Assembly: GCF_019635465.1 (NCBI RefSeq)
Contig: NZ_JAHBZK010000008.1
Coordinates: 62,001 to 126,000 of the forward strand
Direction: 5' to 3'
DNA from: Hydrogenophaga sp.
GTDB taxonomy: Bacteria > Pseudomonadota > Gammaproteobacteria > Burkholderiales > Burkholderiaceae_C
Length of the DNA stretch: 64,000 nt
Shown: positions 53,974-63,942 of the stretch, in pieces
Numbering within the stretch: the stretch's first letter is position 1
Layout of the letters: each line of letters opens with the position of its first letter
Made by a program: the position numbers and the translations under genes
The notes under the pieces: generated by a model
What the model saw: the letters and a program-made list of their open reading frames with translations, nothing else
Told to the model about the DNA's origin: nothing
Database searches by the model: none

Positions 53974-54832
53974 ACGGTCTCCATTGCGCCAGGCCCATCC
54001 AGCGGCCGGCCATTCGCGCCAGCAGGCGCGGCGACCAGGCAATGGCACGCAGTGGCAAGGCCAGCGAGGTGGTCAGCAACACACGCCAGCGCTGGCTGCG
54101 CGCCAGGGCAAGCGATCGGTGCTTGACGGTGTAGGTGAGTTTGGACTGCGCGTGGTGATAGCCACGCAGGTACTCGCTGCGCCAAGGGGTGTTGCCCTTC
54201 ACCGAGCCCCGGGAGCGGTGGATCGCTTGCACGGCCGGCCACACGATCATCGGTCGCTGGTTCTGGAACAACCGCAGACAAAGGTCGTCGTCCTCGTAGT
54301 AGAGAAAGAAGCGCTCGTCGAAGAAACCCAGGTCACTGAAGCGCTCCATACGAAACAGCATGGCCGCACCCACCACGAAGCCGACACAGGCCGGCGCGTC
54401 GGCGCCCGGCCCCCTGGACGCCCACACCGTGCCCGGCCAGCGGTAGTTCGCTTCGGGTTGGCCCGAGGCGGCGCACAACTGCGGCGCGACGATGGCAGCG
54501 TCCGGCATGTCGTCGGCCACACGCACCAGTTCGCGCAGGCCATCGGGGGTAACTTCGCAGTCGGGGTTGAGCAAGAAGGCGTAGGGCGTCTTCACCTGCG
54601 CCAGCGCACGGTTGTTGGCGGCGCCAAAGCCGAGGTTGCGGCCATGCTCGAGCACCTGCGCCTGCGGCCAGCGCGAGCGAACCTGCCCGGGCGTACCGTC
54701 GCTGCTGCCGTTGTCGGACACCACGATGTGCGGGCAATGCGCCAGCAACGCGTGCAGCGCATCCAGGCAGTGGGCGCTGTGGAAGGTCACCAGCACCACG
54801 GTGACGCGATCAAGCGGATCGGGCATCGACAT
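53957..54832 (-). CDS. Glycosyltransferase family 2 (rhamnosyltransferase-like)
   Basis: A 291-residue GT2 enzyme. VTVVLVTFHSAHCLDALHAL, IVVSDNGSSDGTPGQV, GFGAANNRAL, and FLLNPDCEVTPDGL are typical of cytoplasmic rhamnosyl- or N-acetyl-sugar transferases used in O-antigen assembly. FFLYYEDDDLCLRLFQ carries the acidic catalytic region. It is transcribed with the phosphomannomutase gene (2 bp gap) and overlaps the next GT gene. The sugar specificity cannot be read from sequence. Confidence 0.9.
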   Translation of the reverse strand: MSMPDPLDRVTVVLVTFHSAHCLDALHALLAHCPHIVVSDNGSSDGTPGQVRSRWPQAQVLEHGRNLGFGAANNRALAQVKTPYAFLLNPDCEVTPDGLRELVRVADDMPDAAIVAPQLCAASGQPEANYRWPGTVWASRGPGADAPACVGFVVGAAMLFRMERFSDLGFFDERFFLYYEDDDLCLRLFQNQRPMIVWPAVQAIHRSRGSVKGNTPWRSEYLRGYHHAQSKLTYTVKHRSLALARSQRWRVLLTTSLALPLRAIAWSPRLLARMAGRWMGLAQWRPYEPRS

Positions 54833-54834
54833 GT

Positions 54835-56217
54835 TCAGTGCGCGCTCGCGCCCACCACCGCGTCCGGCTTGGCCTGCTTGAGCAACGCCAGCATGGCGGC
54901 CTCGATGCGATGCAGGGCCTCGGGCGTGTGGCCTTCAAATCGCAACACCAGCACCGGCGTGGTGTTGGAGGCGCGAATCAAGCCGAAGCCATCGGGCCAG
55001 TCCACCCGCACGCCGTCGATGGTCGAGACCTTGGCGGGTGCGTCGAATCGGGCCAGTTCCACCAAGGTCTTCACCACAGCGTGCGGCTCGCCCTCGGCAC
55101 AGCTCACGTTGAGTTCGGGCGTGCTGTGACTTGTGGGCAGCGCGTTGAGCACCGCGTTGGCGTCTGGGTGGCGACTGAGGATCTCCAGCAGACGCGCGCC
55201 GGCGTAAGTGCCGTCGTCGAAGCCGAACCAGCGCTCCTTGAAGAAGATGTGGCCGCTCATTTCACCGCCCAGAGGGCTGTCGAGCTCCTTCATGCGCGCC
55301 TTGATCAGCGAGTGACCCGTCTTGTAAATGTGCGGCACACCACCGGCAGCCTCGATGGCCGGGCCCAGGCGCTGCGAGCATTTCACGTCGTACAGGATGG
55401 CACCGCCGGGCACGCGCGAGAGCACGTCCTGCGCGAACAGCACCATCTGGCGGTCGGGGAAGATGTTCTGGCCGTCCTTGGTGACGATGCCCAGCCGGTC
55501 GCCATCGCCGTCAAATGCCAGTCCCAGTTCGGCGTCGGTGCTGGCCAGGGTGCGGATGAGGTCGCGCAGGTTCTCGGGCTTGCTGGGGTCGGGGTGGTGG
55601 TTGGGGAAATTGCCGTCGACTTCGCTGAACAGCTCGATCACCTCGCAGCCCAGCGCGCGAAACAGCGCGGGCGCCGAAGCCCCCGCCACACCATTGCCGC
55701 AATCCACGACGATCTTCATCGGTCGCGATAGGGTCACATCGCCGAGGATACGGTCGCGGTACGGGCCGGTTACGTTGACGTGGCGCACGCGCCCCCCCTC
55801 GGCACGCTCGCCGCCGTCGCGCTCGATCAGCTGGCGCAAGGCCTGGATGTCGTCGCCGTAGATGGCACGTCCCGCCATCACCATCTTGAAACCGTTGTAG
55901 TCCTTGGGGTTGTGGCTGCCGGTGACCTGGATGCCGCTGCTGCACAGCGTGGCAGCGGCGAAATACAGCATGGGCGTGGTCACCATGCCGACGTCGATCA
56001 CGTCCATGCCCGCCGCCACCAGGCCCCGGATCAGCGCGGCCGACAGCGCCGGACCGCTCAGTCGCCCATCGCGCCCCACCGCCACGCTGCGCTCACCTTG
56101 CTGGCGCGCCACCGTGCCGAAGGCCAGGCCCAGCGCCTCGGCCACACGCTCATCGAGGGTGTTGGGCACCACGCCGCGGACGTCATAGGCCTTGAAGATG
56201 GAGGCGGACACTTGCAT
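54835..56217 (-). CDS. manB: Phosphomannomutase/phosphoglucomutase
   Basis: A 460-residue alpha-D-phosphohexomutase of the AlgC/ManB type, interconverting hexose 6- and 1-phosphates for nucleotide sugar synthesis. The phosphoserine loop is VTGSHNPKDYNG (Ser101), the metal loop is LAFDGDGDRLGIV, the sugar loop is GGEMSGHIFF, and the phosphate loop at the end is RASNTTPVLVLRFEG. The ATG at 56217 has AGGAG upstream. It leads the minus-strand operon with the two GT2 genes and is divergent from the Ada-AlkA gene. Confidence 0.95.
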   Translation of the reverse strand: MQVSASIFKAYDVRGVVPNTLDERVAEALGLAFGTVARQQGERSVAVGRDGRLSGPALSAALIRGLVAAGMDVIDVGMVTTPMLYFAAATLCSSGIQVTGSHNPKDYNGFKMVMAGRAIYGDDIQALRQLIERDGGERAEGGRVRHVNVTGPYRDRILGDVTLSRPMKIVVDCGNGVAGASAPALFRALGCEVIELFSEVDGNFPNHHPDPSKPENLRDLIRTLASTDAELGLAFDGDGDRLGIVTKDGQNIFPDRQMVLFAQDVLSRVPGGAILYDVKCSQRLGPAIEAAGGVPHIYKTGHSLIKARMKELDSPLGGEMSGHIFFKERWFGFDDGTYAGARLLEILSRHPDANAVLNALPTSHSTPELNVSCAEGEPHAVVKTLVELARFDAPAKVSTIDGVRVDWPDGFGLIRASNTTPVLVLRFEGHTPEALHRIEAAMLALLKQAKPDAVVGASAH

Positions 56218-56335
56218 GCAGGAACTCCTGTTGGCTGGCAAAGCGGGCATTGTAGAAAGGGCCCGACATCCGGCCACGGGGATGATGTCCGGAAATGGCG
56301 AGTCGGGCCGTCCGATCGGACCTACCATGCCGCCC

Positions 56336-57847
56336 ATGGACAGCGCACCCACGCCCACCCCGCTCGACGACGACGCCCGCTACCTTGCGCTGTGCACCCG
56401 CGACGCGCGCTTTGACGGCCGCTTTTTCACCGGGGTCACCTCCACCGGCATCTACTGTCGCCCGGTTTGCGCGGTGCGCACCCCCAGGCGCGCCAATTGC
56501 CGCTTCTTCGACCACGCCGCGCAGGCCGAGCGCGCGGGTTTCCGACCCTGCATGCGCTGCCGCCCGGAGCTGGCCCCCCTGTCGCGCACCTGGTCAAGCC
56601 AGGACGCGGCGGAATTGCTGGTGCAGCACGCCAGCCGATTGCTCGACGACCCGGCGCACTGGCTGGGCGAGGACGGACCTGCGATGCAACGCCTGGCGGC
56701 CCGGCTGGGGGTGAGCGACCGCCATCTGCGCCGCGTGTTTGAAGCCCGACTCGGCGTCTCTCCCTTGCAAGTGCTGCACACCCGCCGCCTGCTGGCGGCC
56801 AAGCAGTTGCTCACCGACACCCGCCTGCCCATCACGGCGGTCGCGCAGGCCGCCGGCTTTGCCAGCCTGCGCCGCTTCAATGCGGCACTGCGCGAGCGCT
56901 ACGGTCTCAGCCCGATGGCCCTTCGTCGCGGCGGCGAGCTACCGGCGAACGGCCGCGCCATTGCCCTGGGTTGGCGCCCACCACTGGATGCGCCGGCCCT
57001 GCTCCGCTTTCTGGCCGATCGCCTGCTGCCCGGCGTCGACGCGATCGACATCACCGCCTTGCGCTACTGGCGCACCCTGAGGCTGAACGTGGGCGGCACC
57101 GAACACCACGGCTGGTTCGGCCTGCAGTTCGAGCCCGCACGCCAACGCGTCTGGCTGCACGCCAGCGACAGCCTGCTGCCGGCACTGCCCGCGCTGATCT
57201 GGCGCGTGCGGGCGCTGTGCGATCTGGACGCCGACCCGCAAGCCATCGACGCGGTGCTGGGTGCGCACTTTCCCGGTGGCACGGCCTTGCGCGTTCCCGG
57301 CGCGGTCGACGGATTCGAGCTGGCGGTGCGTGCGGTGCTGGGCCAGCAGGTGACGGTGGCCGCGGCACGCACCCTGGCTGGCCGTCTGGTGACGCGCTTT
57401 GGCGAGCTCATCGACACGCCCGACCCCACGCTGAACCGCATGTTTCCCACGCCACAGAGCCTGGCGGGCGCCGATCCGGATGCGCTGGGCAGTCTGGGCA
57501 TCGTGCGCCAGCGCCAATCCGCCATCCGGGCCTTGGCCGAGGCCGTGGCCAGCGGCGTGCTCGATCTGGGTCCGCACGCCGATCCGGTGGCCACCACCGC
57601 CGCACTGCAGGCCTTGCCCGGCATTGGCGCCTGGACCGCGCAGTACATCGCCATGCGGGCCCTGCGCTGGCCCGACGCCTGGCCGGCGGGCGACATCGCG
57701 CTGCACAACGCGCTCCAGCTCAGTGGCAGCCCGCGCGAACGCGAGCGTGCCTGCGAGGCTCTGGCACAACCCTGGCGCCCCTGGCGCAGCTACGCCGTGC
57801 TGCGCACCTGGGCGGGCTTCTACCAGCCCACCCCCCACCACCTGTGA
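56336..57847 (+). CDS. alkA: Ada-AlkA fusion: methylphosphotriester-sensing regulator and 3-methyladenine glycosylase
   Basis: A 503-residue three-part protein. Residues 1-80 are an Ada zinc domain with Cys40, Cys44, Cys71 and Cys74 (methyl acceptor among them). Residues about 85-180 form an AraC-type HTH (LGVSDRHLRRVFEARLGVSP). The C-terminal half is an AlkA-like HhH-GPD glycosylase (QQVTVAAARTLAGRLVTRFG; LPGIGAWTAQYIAMRAL), with the catalytic Asp in WPAGDIALHNAL. It both senses and removes alkylated bases. Ogt follows after 7 bp and completes the adaptive response. ATG 56336 is chosen. Confidence 0.95.
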   Translation: MDSAPTPTPLDDDARYLALCTRDARFDGRFFTGVTSTGIYCRPVCAVRTPRRANCRFFDHAAQAERAGFRPCMRCRPELAPLSRTWSSQDAAELLVQHASRLLDDPAHWLGEDGPAMQRLAARLGVSDRHLRRVFEARLGVSPLQVLHTRRLLAAKQLLTDTRLPITAVAQAAGFASLRRFNAALRERYGLSPMALRRGGELPANGRAIALGWRPPLDAPALLRFLADRLLPGVDAIDITALRYWRTLRLNVGGTEHHGWFGLQFEPARQRVWLHASDSLLPALPALIWRVRALCDLDADPQAIDAVLGAHFPGGTALRVPGAVDGFELAVRAVLGQQVTVAAARTLAGRLVTRFGELIDTPDPTLNRMFPTPQSLAGADPDALGSLGIVRQRQSAIRALAEAVASGVLDLGPHADPVATTAALQALPGIGAWTAQYIAMRALRWPDAWPAGDIALHNALQLSGSPRERERACEALAQPWRPWRSYAVLRTWAGFYQPTPHHL

Positions 57848-57854
57848 GATCGAC

Positions 57855-58361
57855 ATGCCTTTGCCCAAACACCTGGTGCGCTCGCGCATCGACACCCCGC
57901 TCGGCCCCATGACCGCTGCCGCCAGCCCGCTCGGTCTGGTGGGTCTGTGGTTCGACGACCAGCGTCATGGCCCTGCCGCCGAGCTCGTTGAGGGCTGGTC
58001 ACTCGCCCCCGATCACCCCGTGCTCGTCCGCACGCGGGAGCAGTTGGCGGCGTACTTCGACGAAGCCAGCGGCGCGTTCGATCTGCCGTTGGACCTGTCG
58101 CATGGCACGCCCTTCCAGCGTTCGGTGTGGCAGGCCCTGCTGGCACTGCCCTATGGCGCCACCTGCTCGTACGGTGCCGTCGCCGAACGCTTGCAGGCTC
58201 CGCAAGCGGTGCGCGCCGTCGCGGCGGCCATCGGCCGAAACCCGATCGGCATCGTTGTGCCCTGCCACCGGGTGCTCGGCGCCAACGGCGCGCTCACCGG
58301 CTATGCTGGCGGGCTTCACCGAAAGGCCGCGCTGCTGCAACTCGAGGCGCGCGCGCACTGA
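57855..58361 (+). CDS. ogt: Methylated-DNA-[protein]-cysteine S-methyltransferase
   Basis: A 168-residue suicidal O6-methylguanine repair protein. The active-site motif IVVPCHRVLGANGALTGYAG is exact, and TPFQRSVWQALLALPYGATC is the DNA-binding segment. There is no Ada regulatory domain, so it is of the Ogt type. It begins 7 bp after the Ada-AlkA stop, forming an alkylation-repair operon with that gene. The EamA transporter gene starts 2 bp after its stop, and the three are likely cotranscribed. Confidence 0.95.
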   Translation: MPLPKHLVRSRIDTPLGPMTAAASPLGLVGLWFDDQRHGPAAELVEGWSLAPDHPVLVRTREQLAAYFDEASGAFDLPLDLSHGTPFQRSVWQALLALPYGATCSYGAVAERLQAPQAVRAVAAAIGRNPIGIVVPCHRVLGANGALTGYAGGLHRKAALLQLEARAH

Positions 58362-58363
58362 CC

Positions 58364-59278
58364 ATGCCCCCCTCACTCCTGCTCGAATTCTTTGCCCTGG
58401 CTGCGCTCTGGGGCGCGTCCTTCCTGTTCATGCGCCTGGGCGCGGCCGAGTTCGGCCCGGTGCCCACTGCCGGTCTGCGCGTCGGCCTGGCCGCCCTGTG
58501 CCTTCTGCCGCTGCTGCTGCGCCCGCGCGTGCGCGCCGACTTTCGCGCGCGTTGGGGTCGCATCCTGTTTGTGGGCCTGCTCAACTCGGGCATCCCGTTC
58601 CTGCTGTTCGGCTTTGCGGTGCTGCACATCGCTACCGGGCAGACATCCATCCTCAATGCCACCGTGCCACTCACCGGCGCCCTGGTGGCTTGGTTGTGGC
58701 TCAAGGACAAACCCGGCGGCTCGCGCGTGCTCGGCCTGGTGATCGGCTTCGTCGGCGTGGCACTGCTGGTGCTGGGCAAGGCCGGCGTTAGCGCCCAGGG
58801 CATGGTGGGCAGCGGGGCCAACGCGGCTTCGCTGCTGGCCATGGGCGCGTGTCTGCTGGCGACGTTGTGCTACGGCATTGCGGCCAGCTTTACCAAGCGC
58901 TACCTCAGCGGTGTGGATCCCCTGGCCTCCGCCACCGGCAGCCAGATCGGCGCCACCCTGGGTCTGGCCTTGCCCATGTGGTGGCTCTGGCCCGAGCACC
59001 CGGTGAGTGCAGGCGCCTGGGGCGCCATCGCCGCGGTCGCCGTGCTGTGCACCGCCATCGCCTACATCCTGTATTTCCACCTGATCGAGCGCGCAGGGCC
59101 GGCACGCGCCCTGACCGTGACCTTCCTGATCCCGGTGTTCGCGCTGGGCTATGGCGCGGTGTTTCTGGGCGAGACCATCAGCGCGTGGATGGTGCTGTGC
59201 GGGCTCGTGATCATCAGTGGGACCGCCCTGTCCACGGGGCTGGTGAAACTGCCGTTTCTGGAGCGGCGGCACGCCTGA
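58364..59278 (+). CDS. EamA/DMT family transporter
   Basis: A 304-residue membrane protein with ten TM helices and two EamA repeats (LAALWGASFLFMRLG in repeat 1; ACLLATLCYGIAASFTKRYL in repeat 2). LTVTFLIPVFALGYGAVFLG is the classical C-terminal EamA motif. ATG 58364 begins 2 bp after the ogt stop. The link to alkylation repair is positional only; the substrate is unknown. Confidence 0.9.
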   Translation: MPPSLLLEFFALAALWGASFLFMRLGAAEFGPVPTAGLRVGLAALCLLPLLLRPRVRADFRARWGRILFVGLLNSGIPFLLFGFAVLHIATGQTSILNATVPLTGALVAWLWLKDKPGGSRVLGLVIGFVGVALLVLGKAGVSAQGMVGSGANAASLLAMGACLLATLCYGIAASFTKRYLSGVDPLASATGSQIGATLGLALPMWWLWPEHPVSAGAWGAIAAVAVLCTAIAYILYFHLIERAGPARALTVTFLIPVFALGYGAVFLGETISAWMVLCGLVIISGTALSTGLVKLPFLERRHA

Positions 59279-59306
59279 GTGCACCCACGGCGCCACCAGC
59301 AGGCAT

Positions 59307-59341
59307 GAAAAAACCGCCGGACCTTGCGGCTTCGGCGGTTT
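59307..59341 (-). terminator. Intrinsic terminator of the tRNA cluster
   Basis: On the minus strand AACCGCCG (59340-59333) pairs with CGGCGGTT (59319-59312) and is followed by TTTTT. It is located 9 bp past tRNA-Asp. From the plus side it could also end the EamA transcript, although T-richness is weaker there. Confidence 0.85.
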
Positions 59342-59349
59342 CTGGTATC

Positions 59350-59426
59350 TGGCGGAGTGGACGGGGCTCGAACCCGCGACCCCCGGCGTGACAGGCCGGT
59401 ATTCTAACCAACTGAACTACCACTCC
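59350..59426 (-). tRNA. tRNA-Asp (anticodon GTC)
   Basis: A 77-nt cloverleaf with encoded CCA. The acceptor GGAGTGG/CCACTCC is intact, the anticodon loop reads GTC (within CCTGTCACG), and the T-loop TTCGAGC is normal. It is the last tRNA of a minus-strand cluster downstream of gltX. Confidence 0.97.
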
Positions 59427-59493
59427 TGGCAGGCGGCTTTCGTTCTTGCGAACCAAGTGCCACGACTTGTGCCTACTTGCCTTGCGGCTTGTT

Positions 59494-59569
59494 TGGCGAC
59501 CCTACGGGGATTCGAACCCCGGTACTCACCGTGAAAGGGTGATGTCCTAGGCCTCTAGACGATAGGGTC
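59494..59569 (-). tRNA. tRNA-Glu (anticodon TTC)
   Basis: A 76-nt cloverleaf with encoded CCA. The acceptor begins GACCCTA, the anticodon loop contains TTC (within CCTTTCACG), and the T-loop TTCGAAT is normal. It lies in the same cluster as gltX, which charges it. Confidence 0.97.
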
Positions 59570-59651
59570 ATAACCTGGACGGAAGCCTCGCATTGTATCA
59601 GCGGCAGAAGCTTGATTTCTGCCGTCGCCACCATGCGCGACTTCGAATCTG

Positions 59652-59727
<76 letters not shown>

Positions 59728-59786
59728 ACAGGGTTCACTGCCTACCCCGTTGACCTGAATCACCGGTGCGTCGCAGCGAGCCTCGC

Positions 59787-59792
59787 ATTATA
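59787..59792 (-). promoter_or_regulatory. -10 box (TATAAT) of the tRNA cluster
   Basis: A perfect TATAAT on the minus strand lies 59 bp upstream of tRNA-Ala(GGC), in the short gap just after the gltX stop. It gives the tRNAs a promoter independent of gltX. No strong -35 is visible. Confidence 0.55.
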
Positions 59793-59802
59793 TGTCAGAA
59801 AT

Positions 59803-61185
59803 TCAGGCTTTTTGGAGACGTGCGAGAACGACGTCACGCGAATGCAGTTCCAGCACGGCATCCAGCGATGGCGTCTGCGCGGTGCCCATCACCAGCACGC
59901 GCACCGGCATGGCCAGTTGGGGCATCTTCAGGCCGTGGCCGGACAGCACTTGCTTGAGGGCCGCGGCGATGGCTGCCTTGTCCCAACTCACGTCACTCAA
60001 GGCCTGCGCCAGCGCCGCCAGCGCGGGCCGCACGGCGTCGGTGATGTGCTGGCCGCGCTCGGCTTCGTTGGGCACCACGTCGGTGTAGAAAGCAGCGGCC
60101 CAGTCGGCCAGCGCCACCGTGGTATCGCAGCGGTCCTTGAACAAACCACAAATGCGCGGCAGGCGGTCGTCGACCGCGATGCTGCGCTTGGCCAATTGCG
60201 CGGCCACCAATGGCGCGAGCACGTCATCGGTCAGCGCCTTCAGGTGCTGGGCATTGACCCAGCGCAGCTTGGCTTCGTCGAACTGCGCCGCGCTGCGACC
60301 GAGGTGATCCAGGTCGAACCACTCGAGGAACTGCGCACGACTGAAGATTTCGTCGTCGCCATGGCTCCAGCCCAGGCGTGCCAGGTAGTTGACCATCGCA
60401 TCGGGCAGGTAGCCCTCGTCGCGGTATTGCGTGACCGGCTTGGCGCCGTTGCGCTTGGACATCTTCTCGCCCTGCTCATTGAGCACCGTGGGCAAGTGCG
60501 CGTATACGGGCGGCTCCTTGCCGAGCGCGCGGAAGATGTTGATCTGGCGCGGGGTGTTGTTGACGTGGTCGTCGCCGCGAATCACGTGGGTGATGGCCAT
60601 GTCGATGTCGTCCACCACCACGCAGAAGTTGTAGGTGGGCGTGCCATCGGGGCGCGCAATGACGAGGTCGTCGAGCTCGTGGTTGCTGATCTCGATGCGG
60701 CCTTTGACCTTGTCGTCCCAGGCCACCACGCCGTCCTGCGGATTTTTGAAGCGCAGCACCGGCTTGGCATCGGCGGGAACAGGCGGCAACACCTTGCCGG
60801 GCTCGGGCCGCCAGGTGCCGTCGTAGCGCGGCTTTTGCTTGGCCGCCATCTGGCGCTCGCGCAGCGCGTCGAGTTCTTCCACGCTCATGTAGCAGGGATA
60901 TACCAGGCCCTGTGCCCGCATCTCTGCCAGCACCTCCTTGTAGCGCTCCATGCGCTGCATCTGGTAGTACGGCCCTTCATCCGGGTTCAAGCCCAGCCAG
61001 GCCATGCCTTCCAGGATGACGTCGACCGCTGCTTGCGAGGACCGCTCCAGGTCGGTGTCTTCGATACGCAGGATGAAGTCGCCCTGCTGCGAGCGCGCAA
61101 ACGCCCAGGGATACAGGGCCGAGCGGATGTTGCCGAGGTGGATGAAGCCGGTCGGCGACGGTGCAAAACGGGTACGGACTTTCAT
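59803..61185 (-). CDS. gltX: Glutamyl-tRNA synthetase
   Basis: A 460-residue class I aminoacyl-tRNA synthetase. The HIGH-type signature is [18 protein letters not shown], and the KMSKS-type loop is [13 protein letters not shown]. The anticodon-binding helical domain fills the last third. The enzyme charges tRNA-Glu for protein and haem synthesis. Its ATG overlaps the metZ stop (ATGA). The gene lies directly upstream of tRNA-Glu in the same orientation. Confidence 0.97.
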   Translation of the reverse strand: MKVRTRFAPSPTGFIHLGNIRSALYPWAFARSQQGDFILRIEDTDLERSSQAAVDVILEGMAWLGLNPDEGPYYQMQRMERYKEVLAEMRAQGLVYPCYMSVEELDALRERQMAAKQKPRYDGTWRPEPGKVLPPVPADAKPVLRFKNPQDGVVAWDDKVKGRIEISNHELDDLVIARPDGTPTYNFCVVVDDIDMAITHVIRGDDHVNNTPRQINIFRALGKEPPVYAHLPTVLNEQGEKMSKRNGAKPVTQYRDEGYLPDAMVNYLARLGWSHGDDEIFSRAQFLEWFDLDHLGRSAAQFDEAKLRWVNAQHLKALTDDVLAPLVAAQLAKRSIAVDDRLPRICGLFKDRCDTTVALADWAAAFYTDVVPNEAERGQHITDAVRPALAALAQALSDVSWDKAAIAAALKQVLSGHGLKMPQLAMPVRVLVMGTAQTPSLDAVLELHSRDVVLARLQKA

Positions 61186-62393
61186 GGGAGCGTTTCCAGC
61201 CCGCGCGACAGGTCGGCCTGGATGTCAGTGATGTGTTCGAGGCCCACGGCTACGCGGATCAGGCCTTGCCCGATGCCGGCGGCCTGGCGTTGCGCTTCGG
61301 TCAGACGCCCATGGGAGGTACTGGCCGGGTGCGCGCAGAGCGTCTTGGTGTCACCCAGGTTGGTGGACAGCGACAGCACGCGCAGCGCGTCGAGCACATG
61401 AAACGCGCGCTGGCGGGCCTGCTCGGGCGACGAGGCCTTGACGTCGAAGGACAGCACCGCCCCACCCACGCCCGATTGCTGGCGCATGGCCAGCGCGTGC
61501 TGCGGGTGGCTCGCCAGCCCCGGGCAGAACACCCGCGACACGCCCGGGTGGGCCTCGAGCCACTGCGCCAGGGCCAGGGCATTGGCGCTCTGCGCGCGCA
61601 TGCGGATGTCCAGCGTCTCCAGACCCTTGAGCATCACCCAGGCATTGAAGGGCGACAGCGTCATGCCGGCGCTTTTGAGCACAGGCAGAAACTTCTCGGT
61701 GACCAGTTGCTGCGAGCCGCACAAGGCACCTGCCATCACGCGGCCTTGCCCGTCGAGGTACTTGGTGCCTGAATGCATCACGATGTCGGCACCCAACGCG
61801 ATGGGGCGTTGCAACGCGGGCGTGGCAAAGCAGTTGTCCACGCACAGCAGCGCGCCGGCGTTGTGGGCCAGGTCGGCCAGGGCGGCGATGTCGCACACCT
61901 CGGTGAGCGGGTTGGTGGGCGTCTCGGCAAACAACAGCCGCGTGTTGGGTTGGATGGCGGCGGCCCAGGCGGCCACATCCGATTGCGCCACGAAGCTTGA
62001 CTGCACGCCAAACTTGGCCAGATCGCTGCCGATGAGCTTGATGGTGGAGCCGAACATGGACCGCGAACACACCACGTGGTCGCCCGCCTTGAGCAGGCCC
62101 AGGCACATCAACAGGATGGCGGACATGCCCGAGGCGGTGGCCATGCAGGCCTCGGCCCCTTCGAGTGCGGCCAGGCGTTGCTCGAAACTGGCCGTGGTGG
62201 GGTTGCCGTAGCGCCCGTAGGTGAAGCCCTCCTCGTCGCCGGCAAAGCGCTGCGCTGCCGATTCGGCCGACGGCTGCACATAGCCGCTGGTGAGGTACAG
62301 CGCTTCGGAGTTTTCGCCAAAGGGCGAACGCTCGACCGCCTCGCGCACGGCGAGCGTGTCGCGGTGCAATGTCTTTCTCAACGCGTCGTCCAC
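61182..62393 (-). CDS. metZ: O-succinylhomoserine sulfhydrylase
   Basis: A 403-residue PLP enzyme of the Cys/Met metabolism family, converting O-succinylhomoserine and sulfide to homocysteine. [20 protein letters not shown] and [20 protein letters not shown] are typical MetZ starts. Phosphate-binding ATASGMSAI and the PLP Lys in [12 protein letters not shown] are in place. It follows purF by 3 bp and overlaps gltX, so the three genes are one transcription unit. MetZ is generally found next to purF in beta- and gammaproteobacteria. Confidence 0.95.
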   Translation of the reverse strand: MDDALRKTLHRDTLAVREAVERSPFGENSEALYLTSGYVQPSAESAAQRFAGDEEGFTYGRYGNPTTASFEQRLAALEGAEACMATASGMSAILLMCLGLLKAGDHVVCSRSMFGSTIKLIGSDLAKFGVQSSFVAQSDVAAWAAAIQPNTRLLFAETPTNPLTEVCDIAALADLAHNAGALLCVDNCFATPALQRPIALGADIVMHSGTKYLDGQGRVMAGALCGSQQLVTEKFLPVLKSAGMTLSPFNAWVMLKGLETLDIRMRAQSANALALAQWLEAHPGVSRVFCPGLASHPQHALAMRQQSGVGGAVLSFDVKASSPEQARQRAFHVLDALRVLSLSTNLGDTKTLCAHPASTSHGRLTEAQRQAAGIGQGLIRVAVGLEHITDIQADLSRGLETLP

Positions 62394-62396
62394 GGC

Positions 62397-63899
62397 TCAG
62401 CTCTCCTGCGCGTTGGGCAGCGCCAGGCGCGAGGTATCGGTGTCGCCCTCTTCGTCCTGTGGTCGGCCGGCGTTGAGGCGCGCGATGTCGTCGGCGGTAA
62501 TGTCGCCGGTGACGTACACCCCGTCAAAGCACGAGGCATCGAAGCCGGCCAGCGCGGTGTTGAGCGAACCCACGGCCTGCTTCATGCCCTCGACGTCCTG
62601 GTAGATCAGCGCGTCGCAGCCGATGATCTGGCGCACCTCTTCGACCGTGCGGTCGTGGGCCACCAGCTCGTCGGGTGTGGGCATGTCGATGCCGTAGACG
62701 TTGGGGTAGCGCACCGGCGGTGCGGCACTGGCCAGATAGACCTTGCGCGCGCCGGCATCGCGGGCCATCTGCACGATCTCGCGGCTGGTGGTTCCGCGCA
62801 CGATGGAGTCGTCGACCAGCAGCACGTTGCGGCCCTTGAACTCACTGCCGATCACATTGAGCTTCTGGCGCACGCTCTTCTTGCGCACCGCCTGGCCCGG
62901 CATGATGAAGGTGCGGCCCACGTAGCGGTTCTTCACGAAGCCTTCGCGGTAGGGCAGACCCAGCAGACGGGCCAGCTCCATGGCGCTGGGGCGTGACGAT
63001 TCGGGGATCGGAATGACCACGTCGATGGCGTTGGGCGGCACGGTCGAGATCACGCGCTTGGCCAACGTGGTGCCCAGGTTCAGGCGCGCCTGGTACACCG
63101 AGATGCCGTTGATGGTGGAGTCGGGCCGGGCCAGGTACACGTACTCGAAGATGCAGGGTTTGAGCGCTGCATTCGATGCGCACCGCTCGGTGTGCACATC
63201 GCCCTCCAGATTCACGAACAGCGCCTCACCCGGCTCCAGGTCGCGCTCGACGTGGTAGCCCGTCCCTTCCAGCGTCACCGACTCGCTGGCCACCATGACA
63301 TTGCCATCGCTGTGCCCAAAGCACAGCGGACGGATGCCATAGGGATCGCGAAAAGCCAGCAGACCATGGCCGGCGATCAGTGCCACCACCGCGTAGGAAC
63401 CTTTGACGCGCGCATGCACCCCGCGCACCGCCGCAAACACGTCAGCGGGCTTGAGCGGCCCGCCTCGCGTGGCCTTCTCCAGCTCGTGCGCCAACACGTT
63501 GAGCAGCACCTCGGAATCGCTCTCGGTGTTGATGTGGCGGTGGTCGGTCTGGAAGAGCTCCTGTTTGAGCGCCTGTGCGTTGGTGAGGTTGCCGTTGTGC
63601 ACCAGCACCAGACCGAAGGGTGCGTTCACATAGAACGGCTGCGCTTCTTCTTCGCTGTAGGCATTGCCCGCCGTTGGGTAACGCACCTGGCCGAGACCGC
63701 AGTTGCCCGGCAATGCACGCATGTTGCGGGTACGGAAGACATCGCGCACCATGCCTTTGGCTTTGTGCATGAAGAACTTACGACCGAGCTGGGTGACGAT
63801 GCCCGCGGCGTCTTGCCCGCGGTGCTGCAACAGTAGCAAGGCGTCGTAGATCAGCTGGTTGACCGGTGTCTGACTGACGACACCAACGATTCCGCACAT
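62397..63899 (-). CDS. purF: Amidophosphoribosyltransferase
   Basis: A 500-residue enzyme committing PRPP to purine synthesis. The N-terminal Ntn glutamine amidotransferase starts with Cys2 (MCGIVGVVSQTP), which acts as nucleophile after Met removal. GQDAAGI, NGNLTNA and DSEVLLNVLA are conserved. The C-terminal PRT domain has the PRPP loop VLLVDDSIVRGTTSREIV. It lies 43 bp after the cvpA gene, the usual partner, and 3 bp before metZ. Confidence 0.97.
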   Translation of the reverse strand: MCGIVGVVSQTPVNQLIYDALLLLQHRGQDAAGIVTQLGRKFFMHKAKGMVRDVFRTRNMRALPGNCGLGQVRYPTAGNAYSEEEAQPFYVNAPFGLVLVHNGNLTNAQALKQELFQTDHRHINTESDSEVLLNVLAHELEKATRGGPLKPADVFAAVRGVHARVKGSYAVVALIAGHGLLAFRDPYGIRPLCFGHSDGNVMVASESVTLEGTGYHVERDLEPGEALFVNLEGDVHTERCASNAALKPCIFEYVYLARPDSTINGISVYQARLNLGTTLAKRVISTVPPNAIDVVIPIPESSRPSAMELARLLGLPYREGFVKNRYVGRTFIMPGQAVRKKSVRQKLNVIGSEFKGRNVLLVDDSIVRGTTSREIVQMARDAGARKVYLASAAPPVRYPNVYGIDMPTPDELVAHDRTVEEVRQIIGCDALIYQDVEGMKQAVGSLNTALAGFDASCFDGVYVTGDITADDIARLNAGRPQDEEGDTDTSRLALPNAQES

Positions 63900-63942
63900 G
63901 GTGTGCTCCTTGGACCTGGAAACGGGTAACTGGAAACGGGAT

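Noticed and set aside
59603-59623. 7-bp inverted repeat GGCAGAA/TTCTGCC between tRNA-Ala and tRNA-Glu
   Set aside because: There is no T-tract and it is short; likely a processing spacer or chance.
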